Shown here in pieces: positions 1 through 8,912 of a stretch of 64,000 nt of DNA. The stretch is taken from NCBI RefSeq assembly GCF_003325375.1, contig NZ_CP030862.1, positions 1,057,501-1,121,500 of the forward strand, read 5' to 3'. The notes beneath the pieces are model-generated. The model had not been told where the DNA came from, made no database searches, and saw nothing but the letters and a program-made list of their open reading frames with translations. The stretch's first letter is position 1, and every line of letters starts with the position of its first letter. Both the position numbers and the translations under genes were made by a program. Origin of the DNA: Streptomyces globosus (GTDB taxonomy: Bacteria; Actinomycetota; Actinomycetes; Streptomycetales; Streptomycetaceae).

Positions 1-464
1 GTCTCGATGGCCATGGGCTCGCCGCTGGCCAGGCGCAGCCGCTCGATGCGCAGCACGCGCCCGCCCGTGGTGATCTTCAGCAGGCCGGCGAGGGTGTCGT
101 CGGCGGTGACGTAGCCGATGTCGAGGAGCTGGGAGGTGGGCTCCAGGCCCTGGGCGCGCATGTCCTCCGTGTAGGAGGAGAGTTGCAGGGGCTGGGAGAC
201 CTTGGGCTTGGCGACGAAGGTGCCCTTGCCCTGGATGCGCTCCAGCCGGCCCTCGACGACGAGTTCCTGGAGGGCCTGGCGGACGGTGGTCCGGGAGGTG
301 TCGAACTCGGCGGCGAGCGTGCGCTCCGGGGGGACGGGCGTGCCGGGGGGCAGCGTTTCCGTCATGTCGAGCAAGTGCCTCTTGAGTCGGTAGTACTTGG
401 GCACGCGCGCGGTGCGAGTGGCCGCCCCGCCCTCCGGCTCGGTGGTCGCCCCTTCGGTGGCCAT
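1..464 (-). CDS. dasR: GntR-family regulator DasR (C-terminal part beyond window)
   Basis: The minus strand from ATG at 464 reads without a stop to the window edge, about 154 residues. It has an N-terminal GntR winged helix ([28 protein letters not shown]) followed by the start of a UTRA effector domain ([19 protein letters not shown]). From memory the sequence is nearly the same as Streptomyces DasR, the global repressor of chitin and N-acetylglucosamine genes, whose DNA binding is released by aminosugar phosphates. It is divergent from dasA, and the shared 292-bp region holds two dre-like operators, which fits autoregulation and control of the transporter. Only the 3' end of the gene is missing, because of the window boundary. 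Confidence 0.95.
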   Translation of the reverse strand, partial: MATEGATTEPEGGAATRTARVPKYYRLKRHLLDMTETLPPGTPVPPERTLAAEFDTSRTTVRQALQELVVEGRLERIQGKGTFVAKPKVSQPLQLSSYTEDMRAQGLEPTSQLLDIGYVTADDTLAGLLKITTGGRVLRIERLRLASGEPMAIE

Positions 465-624
465 CGCCGCCCGCCTTCCCGACTCCAGTTTCACTGCCGT
501 CACCGGCTCCTCCGATATGTGCGGTCACATCGTGACACGGGTGGGAGGGCGGGCCTCCTCCCTCCCCCAGGTGTCGGTCCGGTAACGGGACCGGGCCCCC
601 GATCATTAGACCCTTGACACCCCT

Positions 625-640
625 AAAGGTCTAGGCCAAG
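625..640. promoter_or_regulatory. Weak dre-like DasR operator
   Basis: AAAGGTCTAGGCCAAG resembles the DasR consensus ACTGGTCTAGACCACT (recalled) with an intact GGTCTAG core. It lies 8 bp from a better site in the dasR-dasA gap. Two sites in this promoter are expected from S. coelicolor dasA. Confidence 0.6.
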
Positions 641-648
641 CTCCGGTT

Positions 649-664
649 ACTGGTCTACACCAAT
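649..664. promoter_or_regulatory. dre-like DasR operator upstream of dasA
   Basis: ACTGGTCTACACCAAT differs from the recalled dre consensus at about two positions and is palindromic. It lies 93 bp upstream of the dasA start, between dasR and dasA. Confidence 0.85.
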
Positions 665-756
665 ATGGATCAGATCCCGGCCCAACGGGCAGTAATAGGT
701 GCATGTCACCGCGGCGGGCAAGGGAAGTTGCAGGCAGCATCCCTGAGGAGGGTGGC

Positions 757-2040
757 GTGAAGCGCAAGCTCATCGCGGCGGTCGGTGTCGCGGGCATGAT
801 GGCCGGTGTCGCCGCGTGTGGCAACGGTGGCGACGACAAGGGCACGGCCGACGCGGGCGGCGCCAAGGAGATCACCGTCTGGGTGATGGACGGCTCCGCA
901 CCCAAGGCCTGGATCGACGAGGTCAACAAGGAGTTCTCGGCCAAGCACCCCGGTGTCACGGTCAAGGTCGAGGTCCAGGCGTGGAAGGGCATCCAGGAGA
1001 AGGTGACGACCGCCCTCTCCGAGAGCACCCCGCCGGACGTGCTGGAGCTCGGCAACACCCAGACCGCGGGCTACGCCGTCACCGGCGGCCTCGCGGACCT
1101 CACCAAGGACAAGGGCGGCCTCGGCGCCGACGCCTGGCCGAAGAGCATGCTGGAGTCCGCCGAGTACGAGGGCAAGCTGTACTCGGCCCCGTGGTACGCC
1201 GCCAACCGCGTCGTCGTCTACGACAAGAAGGCCTTCGAGAAGGCGGGCGTCACCCCGCCGAAGACCCGCGACGAGTGGATCGCCGGCCTGGACAAGCTGA
1301 AGGCCGCGGACCCGAACACGCAGCCCATCTACCTGCCCGGCCAGAGCTGGTACGTCCTGGCCGGCCTGATCTGGGACGAGGGCGGCGAGCTCGCCGTCAA
1401 GGACGGCGGCAAGTGGAAGGGCGGGCTCGGCACCCCGCAGGCCGCCTCCGCGATGGAGTTCTACAAGAAGCTGCAGTCCTACTCCACCGCCCCCAAGGAC
1501 AAGGACGAGGCCACCCCGCAGCAGTCCACCGACGTCGTCCCCAAGGGCGGGGTCGCCTCCTGGATCGGCCTCGGCTGGGAGGCCGGCGGTGCCGAGAAGG
1601 CGCTGAAGGACGCGGGCAAGGAGGCCGACTTCGGCTACTTCCCGATCCCCGGCAAGACCGCCGACAAGCCCGGCACCGTCTTCCTGGGCGGCTCGAACCT
1701 CGCCGTCGCCGAGCGCTCCAAGAACAAGGAGCTCGCCAAGGAGTGGCTGGCCCTGGCCACCGGCAAGGACCAGATGACCAAGTACGCCGCCGAGGTCAAG
1801 GGCTCGCTGCTGCCGAACCAGGCCGCCGCCAACTTCACCCCGGCCCCGGGCTCCTTCGCCGAGGCCATGGGCAAGGCCGGCGTCAACGGCCGCATCACCC
1901 CGGTCACCCCGGGCTGGGCCAACGTCGAGACCGAGCCGAACCCGCTCAAGGAGTTCATGACGAAGGTCCTGAAGGGCGAGGACCCGGCCAAGGCGGGCGC
2001 CGAGGCCGACAAGGAGATCGCGAACCGCATCAACAAGTGA
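757..2040 (+). CDS. dasA: Chitobiose ABC transporter substrate-binding lipoprotein DasA
   Basis: This 427-residue extracytoplasmic solute-binding protein of the carbohydrate family 1 type captures N,N'-diacetylchitobiose for the DasBC permease. The N-terminus has a basic and hydrophobic signal ending in a lipobox (AGVAAC, Cys at about 21), so it is a membrane-anchored lipoprotein. The GTG start is chosen because a GAGGAGGG ribosome site lies just upstream and the signal peptide begins there. The same frame is open further upstream. It heads dasABC-GH3, is divergent from dasR and has two dre-like sites in its promoter. No ATPase is encoded here; in Streptomyces the shared MsiK ATPase normally serves this transporter. 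Confidence 0.94.
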   Translation: MKRKLIAAVGVAGMMAGVAACGNGGDDKGTADAGGAKEITVWVMDGSAPKAWIDEVNKEFSAKHPGVTVKVEVQAWKGIQEKVTTALSESTPPDVLELGNTQTAGYAVTGGLADLTKDKGGLGADAWPKSMLESAEYEGKLYSAPWYAANRVVVYDKKAFEKAGVTPPKTRDEWIAGLDKLKAADPNTQPIYLPGQSWYVLAGLIWDEGGELAVKDGGKWKGGLGTPQAASAMEFYKKLQSYSTAPKDKDEATPQQSTDVVPKGGVASWIGLGWEAGGAEKALKDAGKEADFGYFPIPGKTADKPGTVFLGGSNLAVAERSKNKELAKEWLALATGKDQMTKYAAEVKGSLLPNQAAANFTPAPGSFAEAMGKAGVNGRITPVTPGWANVETEPNPLKEFMTKVLKGEDPAKAGAEADKEIANRINK

Positions 2041-2251
2041 CGCCCCGCAGCACCTGCTGCGGCGCCACACCCCGCCCGGGCCGCACGGCCCGCGCAGCAC
2101 AGCAGTGAACGCACCCGGGGGTGCGGCAGGCGCCCCGGCGGCGCCCGCCGCGCCCCCGGGGCGCAGGGAGGGACGCAGGCGCGCCGCCCGCCCGCCGCCG
2201 ACCGGGCGGGCCGCCCGCCGGTCGCCACGTCAACCGCGAGGAAAACAAGAC

Positions 2252-3280
2252 ATGACCGTGCACTCCCAGGGAGCGGCGACCGCTCCACAGGACGCACCCC
2301 GCGAGCCCGGAGGGCCGAAGGCGCCGCAGCCGCCGCAGCGGCCCGCGGGCGCCCCGGAGGCGGCCCCGGCTCCTCGCGGGCGCAGAGGGGCGCTCCCCTC
2401 GGGATGGCTGCCGTACCTCCTGGTCGCGCCGGCCGTGCTCAGCATGGCCGCCCTGCTCCTGTACCCGCTCGCCAAGAACGTGATCCTGTCGTTCCAGAAG
2501 GTCGACAAGATCGAGTTCATCCAGCGCAGGGCGCCGTTCCACGGCGTCGAGAACTACACCCAGCTGCTCGGCGACGCGCAGTTCTGGACCGTGGTCCTGC
2601 GCTCCTTCCTCTTCACCGCCGCCAACGTCGCCCTGATCATGGTGGTCGGCAGCCTCATCGGGCTGCTGCTGAACCGCCTCGGCACGTGGATGCGGCTCGT
2701 GCTGTCGATGGCCCTCGTCATGGCCTGGGCCATGCCGATCGTCGCCTCCGTGACCGTCTTCCAGTGGCTGTTCGACGAGCAGTTCGGCGTCATGAACTGG
2801 CTGATGCGCACGCTCGGCTTCTCCGGCTACGAGCAGCACAACTGGTTCGAGACCGGCCTGTCCACCCTGGTGATCGTCACCGTCCTGGTCGTCTGGGGCT
2901 CGGTCCCCTTCGTCGCGCTCAACATGTACGCGGGCCTGACCACGGTCGGCGGCGAGCTGTACGAGGCCGCCCGCATGGACGGCGCGAACGGCTGGCAGAC
3001 CTTCTGGCAGGTCGTCTTCCCCAACCTCAAGCCGTTCTTCCTCGTCACCACCTTCCTTGAGGTCATCTGGGTCTTCAAGGCCTTCACCCAGGTGTACGCG
3101 ATGAACCGCGGCGGCCCCGACCGCGCCTCCGAGACCCTGCCGGTCTTCGCGTTCGTCGAGGGCCAGAGCCAGGGCCACTACGCGCTGGCCGCGGCCATCT
3201 CCGTCCTGACGATCGTGATGCTCGTCGTCGTCATGTCCTTCTACTTCCGCCTGATCCTGAAGCAGGAGGAGGAGCAGTGA
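2252..3280 (+). CDS. dasB: Chitobiose ABC transporter permease DasB
   Basis: A 342-residue MalF/UgpA-type inner membrane permease. A proline/alanine-rich cytoplasmic N-terminal extension of about 50 residues is followed by about six membrane segments. The cytoplasmic EAA loop is visible near residue 245 (YEAARMDGANGWQTFWQVVFPNLKP), the surface that meets the ATPase. The ATG follows a GAGGAAAAC ribosome site. A 211-bp GC-rich gap separates it from dasA, and its stop overlaps the dasC start, so dasB and dasC are translationally coupled. It is expected to be co-regulated with dasA through DasR. Confidence 0.93.
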   Translation: MTVHSQGAATAPQDAPREPGGPKAPQPPQRPAGAPEAAPAPRGRRGALPSGWLPYLLVAPAVLSMAALLLYPLAKNVILSFQKVDKIEFIQRRAPFHGVENYTQLLGDAQFWTVVLRSFLFTAANVALIMVVGSLIGLLLNRLGTWMRLVLSMALVMAWAMPIVASVTVFQWLFDEQFGVMNWLMRTLGFSGYEQHNWFETGLSTLVIVTVLVVWGSVPFVALNMYAGLTTVGGELYEAARMDGANGWQTFWQVVFPNLKPFFLVTTFLEVIWVFKAFTQVYAMNRGGPDRASETLPVFAFVEGQSQGHYALAAAISVLTIVMLVVVMSFYFRLILKQEEEQ

Positions 3281-4167
3281 GCACCACCACCGCGCCGAAG
3301 TCCGCCCCCGCCGCCCCCCGGCGCCCGCGCCTGCGCACCCGGCGCCCGCTGCGCCCGGCGGCCGTCGTGAAGAACCTGGGCGCCCTGGCCCTGGCGGGGC
3401 TCTTCCTCTTCCCCGTCTACTGGATGTTCTCCTCGGCCTTCAAGCCGTCGGGGGAGATCCTCGCCAAGGACCCCGTCTTCTTCTTCACGCCGACGCTGGA
3501 GAACTTCACCAAGGCCACCGGGGTCGAGTTTTTCTGGACGTACGTCGGCAACAGCCTGCTCGTCACCGTCGGCGCCGTGCTGCTGGCCCTGCTCGTCGCG
3601 CTCGCCGCGAGCTTCGCCATCGCCCGCATGCGCTTCGCCGGCCGCAAGGGGCTCGTCCTCGGCGTGATGATGGCGCAGATGGCCCCCTGGGAGGTCATGG
3701 TCATCGCCATGTACATGATTGCCCGGGACGCCGAGATGCTGAACAGCCTCGGCCTGCTCACCGCGATCTACTTCGTCATGGTGCTGCCCTTCACCATCTG
3801 GACGCTGCGCGGCTTTATCGCCGCCGTCCCGGTGACCCTGGAGGAGGCCGCCCAGATCGACGGCTGCACCCGCGGCCAGGCCTTCCGCAAGGTGATCTTC
3901 CCGCTGCTCGCCCCCGGCCTGATGTCGACCTCGCTCTTCGGCTTCATCACCGCCTGGAACGAGTTCGCCATGGTCTTGATCCTCAACAAGGACAAGGCGG
4001 CACAGACCCTGCCGCTGTGGCTGACCCAGTTCCAGACGGCCTTCGGCAACGACTGGGGCGCCACCATGGCCGCGTCCTCGCTCTTCGCGGTCCCCGTCCT
4101 GGTCATCTTCGTCTTCCTCCAGCGCAAGGCCGTCGGCGGCATGACCGCCGGCGCCGTGAAGGGATAA
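3277..4167 (+). CDS. dasC: Chitobiose ABC transporter permease DasC
   Basis: A 296-residue MalG/UgpE-type permease that pairs with DasB in the membrane. About six hydrophobic segments follow a basic proline-rich N-terminus. The EAA motif is present (LEEAAQIDGCTRGQAFRKVIFPLLAPG, near residue 190). The GTG start overlaps the TGA of dasB (GTGA), which fixes the start and implies coupled translation. It is followed after 5 bp by the GH3 gene, which fits import of chitobiose and immediate intracellular cleavage. Confidence 0.93.
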   Translation: MSTTTAPKSAPAAPRRPRLRTRRPLRPAAVVKNLGALALAGLFLFPVYWMFSSAFKPSGEILAKDPVFFFTPTLENFTKATGVEFFWTYVGNSLLVTVGAVLLALLVALAASFAIARMRFAGRKGLVLGVMMAQMAPWEVMVIAMYMIARDAEMLNSLGLLTAIYFVMVLPFTIWTLRGFIAAVPVTLEEAAQIDGCTRGQAFRKVIFPLLAPGLMSTSLFGFITAWNEFAMVLILNKDKAAQTLPLWLTQFQTAFGNDWGATMAASSLFAVPVLVIFVFLQRKAVGGMTAGAVKG

Positions 4168-4172
4168 ACGCC

Positions 4173-5687
4173 ATGACTGTCCTTGCGCACGGCACCGCGG
4201 CCCCCGGCGGGCAGGACGACGCCCTGGCCCGCGACGCGCTCGCCGTCCTCCAGCCCGGCTTCGAGGGCACCACCGCCCCCGCCTGGCTGCTGCGCCGCCT
4301 CTCCGAGGGCCTGGTCTCGGTCGGCCTCTTCGGCCGCAACATCGCCTCGCCCGGGCAGCTCGCGGCGCTCACCGCGCAGCTGCGCGCCGAGCGGGACGAC
4401 GTCCTCGTCGCCATCGACGAGGAGGGCGGCGACGTCACCCGGCTGGAGGTCCGCGGTGGCTCCTCCTTCCCCGGCAACCTGGCCCTCGGCGCCGTCGACG
4501 ACACCGGCCTGACCCGGGAGGTCGCCCGCGAGCTGGGCCGCCGGCTCGCCGAGTGCGGCGTCAACTTCAACTGGGCCCCCTCGGCGGACGTCAACTCCAA
4601 CCCCGACAACCCGGTCATCGGCGTCCGCTCCTTCGGCGCCGACACCGACCTCGCGGCCCGGCACACCGCCGCCTACGTCGAGGGCCTCCAGGCCACCGGC
4701 GTGGTCGCCTGCACCAAGCACTTCCCGGGCCACGGCGACACCAACGTCGACTCCCACCACGCGCTGCCGCGCATCGACGCCGACCTCGACACCCTCGCAG
4801 CCCGCGAGCTCGTCCCCTTCCGGGCCGCCATCGAGGCCGGCACCAAGGCCGTGATGAGCGCCCACATCCTCGTACCGGCCCTTGACCCGACCCGGCCGGC
4901 CACGCTCAGCCCGCAGATCCTGACCGGCCTGCTGCGCAAGGAGCTCGGCTACGAGGGCCTCATCGTCACCGACGGCATGGAGATGAACGCCATCGCCGGG
5001 ACGTACGGCATCGAGCGCGGCTCCGTCCTCGCCCTCGCGGCCGGCGCGGACGCGATCTGCGTCGGCGGCGGGCTCGCCGACGAGGCCACCGTGCTGCGGC
5101 TGCGCGACACCCTCGTCGCGGCCGTGCGCGAGGGGACGCTGCCCGAGGAGCGGCTCGCGGACGCCGCCGCCCGGGTCCGGGCCCTGGCCGGGTGGACGGC
5201 CTCCGCCCGGGCCGCGGCCGGCGCGGTGCCGGGCGCGCCGCAGGGGGGCGCGCCCGGCATCGGCCTGGAGGCGGCCCGCCGCGCGGTCACCGTCTCCGGC
5301 ACCCCCGCCCCGCTCACGGCCCCGTACGTGGCCACCCTCGCGCCCGTCGCGAACATCGCGGTGGGCCACGAGACGCCGTGGGGCCTGGCCGGCGAGCTGG
5401 CCGAGCTGCTCCCGGGCACCGCCTCGGGCGTCTTCCCCGAGGGGGCCTCGGCCGAGGACGTCCTCGCCGCGGCCGGAGGCCGCACGGTCGTCGCCGTGGT
5501 CCGCGACGCGCACCGCCACGCGTGGATGGCCGAGGTCCTGGACCGGCTCGTCGCCGTCCGGCCCGACACGGTCGTCGTCGAGATGGGCCTGCCCCGGGCC
5601 GAGCCCCGCGGGGCGCTGTACATCGCCACGCACGGCGCCGCGCGCGTGTGCGGGCGGGCCGCCGCGGAGGTCATCGCGGGCGGCTGA
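4173..5687 (+). CDS. dasD: Glycoside hydrolase family 3 beta-N-acetylglucosaminidase (DasD/NagZ-like)
   Basis: A 504-residue GH3 enzyme without a signal peptide, so probably cytoplasmic. It should split the imported GlcNAc disaccharide into GlcNAc. The GH3 signature KHFPGHGDTNVDSHH occurs near residue 190; the NagZ-type His/Asp acid-base dyad lies in this loop. The nucleophile region is IVTDGMEMNAI. A C-terminal alanine-rich domain of about 150 residues follows the barrel. It starts 5 bp after dasC and ends at a strong terminator convergent with nagB. NagZ activity on muropeptides is an alternative, but the operon context favours chitobiose. Confidence 0.9.
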   Translation: MTVLAHGTAAPGGQDDALARDALAVLQPGFEGTTAPAWLLRRLSEGLVSVGLFGRNIASPGQLAALTAQLRAERDDVLVAIDEEGGDVTRLEVRGGSSFPGNLALGAVDDTGLTREVARELGRRLAECGVNFNWAPSADVNSNPDNPVIGVRSFGADTDLAARHTAAYVEGLQATGVVACTKHFPGHGDTNVDSHHALPRIDADLDTLAARELVPFRAAIEAGTKAVMSAHILVPALDPTRPATLSPQILTGLLRKELGYEGLIVTDGMEMNAIAGTYGIERGSVLALAAGADAICVGGGLADEATVLRLRDTLVAAVREGTLPEERLADAAARVRALAGWTASARAAAGAVPGAPQGGAPGIGLEAARRAVTVSGTPAPLTAPYVATLAPVANIAVGHETPWGLAGELAELLPGTASGVFPEGASAEDVLAAAGGRTVVAVVRDAHRHAWMAEVLDRLVAVRPDTVVVEMGLPRAEPRGALYIATHGAARVCGRAAAEVIAGG

Positions 5688-5750
5688 GCGCCCGTCCCCG
5701 GTCCGTCGGCGCGTGGGGTGCCGGCGGCCCGGGCGGCGGCACGGAGACAC

Positions 5751-5786
5751 CGAAGGCCGGGCCCTGTGGAGGGGGCCCGGCCTTCG
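5751..5786. terminator. Bidirectional terminator between dasD and nagB
   Basis: A 14-bp perfect inverted repeat (CGAAGGCCGGGCCC and its complement) with an 8-nt loop lies between the convergent dasD and nagB genes. Confidence 0.8.
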
Positions 5787-5837
5787 GCCTGCGGCGGGTT
5801 GCGGCGCCCCCGCCGCGAAGGGGGGCGCCGCAGACGG

Positions 5838-6623
5838 TTACAGGCCCTGCCAGGAGGGCTTGTTCGCGTACGTGTGGCGGAAGTAGTCCGCCAGCTTCAG
5901 CTTCGAGGCGGCGGCCTCGTCCACGACGACGGTGGCGTGCCGGTGCAGCTGCAGCGCGGAGGCCGGCACCAGTGCGGACAGCGGACCCTCGACGGTCTGC
6001 GCGACGGCCTCGGCCTTGCCCTCGCCGGTGGCGAGCAGCACCAGGTGGCGGGCGTCGAGGATGGTGCCGATACCCTGGGTGATCACGTGGTGCGGGACCT
6101 GCTCCAGGTCGCCGTCGAAGAAGCGCGCGTTGTCGACGCGGGTCTGCTGGGTCAGCGTCTTGATGCGGGTGCGCGAGGCGAGCGAGGAGCACGGCTCGTT
6201 GAAGCCGATGTGACCGTCGGTGCCGATGCCCAGCAGCTGGAGGTCCACGCCGCCGGCCTCGGCGAGGGCGCGGTCGTAGCCCTCGCAGGCGGCCGGGAGG
6301 TCCTCGGCGGAGCCGTCGGGGCCCATGAAGGAGGCCTCGGGCAGGCCGAGGGGTTCGACGACCTCGCGGAGCACGGTGGCGCGGTAGGACTCGGGGTGCC
6401 CGGCGGGCAGGCCGACGTACTCGTCGAGCTGGCAGACGCGGGCCCGGGACGCGTCCACCTCGCCGGCCCTCACCTTGCGCGCGAGGGCCTCGTACACGGG
6501 CAGCGGGGTGGAGCCGGTCGCCACGCCCAGCAGGGCGTCGGGCTTGCGGCGGAGCAGGGCGGCCATGGCCTCCGCGATGAGCTCGCCGCCTGCCTTGGCG
6601 TCCGGGACGATGACAACTTCCAC
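5838..6623 (-). CDS. nagB: Glucosamine-6-phosphate deaminase
   Basis: A 261-residue enzyme that converts glucosamine-6-phosphate to fructose-6-phosphate and ammonia in the cytoplasm, feeding GlcNAc carbon into glycolysis. The family signatures are clear: the phosphate loop ATGSTP near residue 35, CQLDEYVG with the catalytic Asp, and LLGIGTDGHIGFNEP near 130. Length is normal for NagB. It faces dasD and is preceded by a dre-like site just upstream of its start, so DasR repression relieved by aminosugar phosphate is expected. With DasABC and DasD it completes uptake, cleavage and deamination; the deacetylase nagA is not in the window. Confidence 0.95.
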   Translation of the reverse strand: MEVVIVPDAKAGGELIAEAMAALLRRKPDALLGVATGSTPLPVYEALARKVRAGEVDASRARVCQLDEYVGLPAGHPESYRATVLREVVEPLGLPEASFMGPDGSAEDLPAACEGYDRALAEAGGVDLQLLGIGTDGHIGFNEPCSSLASRTRIKTLTQQTRVDNARFFDGDLEQVPHHVITQGIGTILDARHLVLLATGEGKAEAVAQTVEGPLSALVPASALQLHRHATVVVDEAAASKLKLADYFRHTYANKPSWQGL

Positions 6624-6649
6624 GCGTGGCCTGCCGATCTGGAGTGATG

Positions 6650-6665
6650 GGTGGTATAGACCAAT
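6650..6665. promoter_or_regulatory. dre-like DasR operator upstream of nagB
   Basis: GGTGGTATAGACCAAT, 27 bp upstream of the nagB ATG, keeps the TGGT-AGACCA core of the DasR site. Confidence 0.8.
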
Positions 6666-7078
6666 CTAACAGAGTCGGGACGGCGCGGGCCGGGAAATCC
6701 GGCCTTCTTCCATGGTCGTCCCGATCCGCGGACACGGCCTGCGGGCAGGGGCGGGTACGGGGGAGGCGCCGGCGCGGCGGCAGTGCGCGGAGGCGCGGCC
6801 GCGGAGCGGAACGGGAGTGCGCCTCGGGAGTGCGCCGGGAGCGGCCGAAGGGCCGGCAAGCCGTACGCGGAGAAGGAGAGAAGGGCCCCGGGATTCCTCT
6901 GGGCCACGGTGCCGGGGCGGGACCCTCAACCCGCCCGGCACCGTAGCCCGGAGTACTTACGGCCGACGGGTGTGCGGTTCCCGAAGGCCGTTGGGAGGCT
7001 GCCTGCGCGGTCAGGGCAGAGCGCGCGGCCCACCTCGATCCGTCCTCCTGTGCGGGGAGGGCGGAAGCTTACGTCAAT

Positions 7079-7094
7079 TGTGGACTAGACCATT
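7079..7094. promoter_or_regulatory. Orphan dre-like site upstream of the sensor kinase
   Basis: TGTGGACTAGACCATT, whose complement is AATGGTCTAGTCCACA, keeps the central CTAG and the outer TGG/CCA half-sites of the DasR consensus. It is 137 bp upstream of the kinase start and 456 bp from nagB. Confidence 0.5.
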
Positions 7095-7230
7095 CTGTTC
7101 TGTCCATCCAATGTCGGGGTTGGGAAACCCGTCACTTCCTCCAACCCTACGCGGAGTACGCCCCTCCTGGATACTCCCCGGTAGTCGCCGTGGGGAAAGT
7201 CATGGCCCGAGGCCGGGGTACGCTCGCCAC

Positions 7231-8709
7231 GTGCCCTCCATGAACGACCTCGTACGCCACCACACCGCGCTCGGCGAGACCGACCTGGAGTGGCTGCACC
7301 TCCTGGTCTCGGAGTGGCAGCTGCTCTCCGACCTCTCCTTCGCCGACCTGGTGCTGTGGGTGCCGACCCTGGACGGCACCCGGTACGTCTCCGTCGCGCA
7401 GATGCGCCCCAACACGGGCCCGACCTCCTACCAGGACGACATGGTCGGCCACCTGGTGCCGCGCGGCCGCAGGCCCCTGCTGGACGCCGCCCTCGACGAG
7501 GGCCGCATCGTGCGCGAGGGCGACCCGGAGTGGCGCGAGGAGGTCCCGGTCCGCGTCGAGTCGATCCCGGTGCGCCGCGAGGGCCGCGTACTCGGAGTGA
7601 TCGCCCGCAACACCAACCTGCTCACCGTCCGTACACCGAGCCGGCTGGAGCTGACCTACCTCCAGTCCGCCTCGGACCTGGCGCAGATGATCGCGGCGGG
7701 CACCTTCCCGTTCCCCGGCCAGCAGGTCGACATGGACGCCTCGCCGCGCGTCGGGGACGGCCTGATGCGGCTCGACGCCGACGGCGTCGTGACGTACGCC
7801 TCGCCCAACGCCCTGTCCGCGTACCACCGGCTGGGCCTGGCCTCCGACCTGGTCGGCCAGCACCTCGGCACGACCACCGCCGAACTCGCCCCCTCCCGCG
7901 GCCCGGTGGACGAGGCACTCGCCAAGCTCGCCAGCGGCTGGGCCCCCCGCGAGACCGAGGTCGAGGGCAACGGCGGAGTGATCCAGCTCCGCGCGATCCC
8001 GCTGAAGCCGAAGGGCACCCGGATCGGCTCCCTCGTCCTCTGCCGGGACGTGACCGAGCTGCGCCGTCGCGAACGCGAACTGATCACCAAGGACGCGACC
8101 ATCCGGGAGATCCACCACCGGGTGAAGAACAACCTCCAGACCGTGGCCGCGCTCCTGCGGCTGCAGGCCCGGCGGATGGATTCGGAGAGCGGCCGCGAAG
8201 CCCTCAACGAGGCCGTGCGGCGCGTCGGCTCGATCGCGATCGTGCACGAGACGCTCTCGCAGAACCTGGACGAGCGCGTGGAGTTCGACGAGATCGCCGA
8301 CCGGGTGATCGCGATGGTCGCGGAGATCTCGCCGGGCAAGGTGGACTGCCGGCGCGTGGGGCGGTTCGGGATCCTGGACGCCGAGGTCGCCACCCCGTTG
8401 TCGATGGTGCTGACCGAGGTCCTGCAGAACGCGCTGGAGCACGCCTTCACCCAGGGGGAGGGCGGCACCGTGGAGGTGACCGCGGCGCGCAGCGGCACCG
8501 GACGGGCGGACGGGCGGCTGCTGATCACGGTGCTGGACGACGGCTCCGGGCTCCCGCAGGGCTTCGACCCGAAGAGCGCCGGCAACCTCGGCCTGCAGAT
8601 CGTCCGGACGCTGGTGGAGGGCGAGCTCGGCGGCACCTTCGACATGGTCCGGGCCGAGCCGCGCGGCACCAGGGTCGTCCTGGACGTGCCCGTCAGCCCC
8701 CAGAAGTGA
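7231..8709 (+). CDS. pdtaS: PdtaS-like sensor histidine kinase (GAF-PAS-HisKA_2)
   Basis: A 492-residue soluble histidine kinase without membrane segments. An N-terminal GAF-like sensor domain (residues 1-150) is followed by a PAS-like domain (about 170-280). The HisKA_2 phosphoacceptor helix is IREIHHRVKNNLQTVAALLRLQ, with His295/296. A HATPase domain follows, with EVLQNALEHAF and DDGSGLP as N and G1 boxes. This arrangement matches actinobacterial PdtaS, which signals to an ANTAR-type antiterminator, PdtaR. No response regulator lies beside it. GTG at 7231 is chosen; ATG at 7240 is an alternative. Its long leader holds a dre-like site, so a link to aminosugar signalling is possible but unproven. 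Confidence 0.85.
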   Translation: MPSMNDLVRHHTALGETDLEWLHLLVSEWQLLSDLSFADLVLWVPTLDGTRYVSVAQMRPNTGPTSYQDDMVGHLVPRGRRPLLDAALDEGRIVREGDPEWREEVPVRVESIPVRREGRVLGVIARNTNLLTVRTPSRLELTYLQSASDLAQMIAAGTFPFPGQQVDMDASPRVGDGLMRLDADGVVTYASPNALSAYHRLGLASDLVGQHLGTTTAELAPSRGPVDEALAKLASGWAPRETEVEGNGGVIQLRAIPLKPKGTRIGSLVLCRDVTELRRRERELITKDATIREIHHRVKNNLQTVAALLRLQARRMDSESGREALNEAVRRVGSIAIVHETLSQNLDERVEFDEIADRVIAMVAEISPGKVDCRRVGRFGILDAEVATPLSMVLTEVLQNALEHAFTQGEGGTVEVTAARSGTGRADGRLLITVLDDGSGLPQGFDPKSAGNLGLQIVRTLVEGELGGTFDMVRAEPRGTRVVLDVPVSPQK

Positions 8710-8711
8710 CG

Positions 8712-8742
8712 ACGGCTCCGTCACCGGGGGTGACGGAGCCGT
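8712..8742. terminator. Terminator of the sensor kinase gene
   Basis: A 14-bp inverted repeat (ACGGCTCCGTCACC and complement) with a 3-nt loop starts 3 bp after the kinase stop codon. Confidence 0.8.
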
Positions 8743-8791
8743 GGCGGCGGCCTCGGGGCGGAGGGTGACCGTACGTAGTGCCCGGACAGCA

Positions 8792-8850
8792 CTGAGCCCC
8801 GGGCGGGACCGTCCAGCGGTGGCTGGGGGAGGTCCCGTTCCGGGGCTGAG
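8792..8850. terminator. Putative terminator downstream of wblE
   Basis: Imperfect arms CTGAGCCCCGGG-CGGGACC and GGTCCCGTTCCGGGGCTGAG can pair across about 20 nt. The site is 63 bp beyond the wblE stop, in its direction of transcription. Confidence 0.5.
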
Positions 8851-8912
8851 AGCACGGTGCTGAGCGCTGTCGGTGGTGCTGCGCGCTGCAGCTCGAGGCT
8901 CGAAAGTCGATG

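Larger units (their letters stand above)
6624..7230. other. 607-bp divergent nagB / sensor-kinase gap with a hairpin
   Basis: No convincing gene was found here. Near nagB it holds a dre-like site. At 6906-6944 a long GC-rich inverted repeat (ACGGTGCCGGG... / ...CCCGCCCGGCACCGT, one bulge) could be a terminator or part of a leader or small RNA. At 7079-7094 there is a second dre-like site. The rest is probably the long 5' region of the kinase gene. Confidence 0.5.

Noticed and set aside
3768..5750. 660-codon minus-strand open frame opposite dasC/dasD
   Set aside because: It is a shadow of third-position GC in real genes; no domain or ribosome site was seen.
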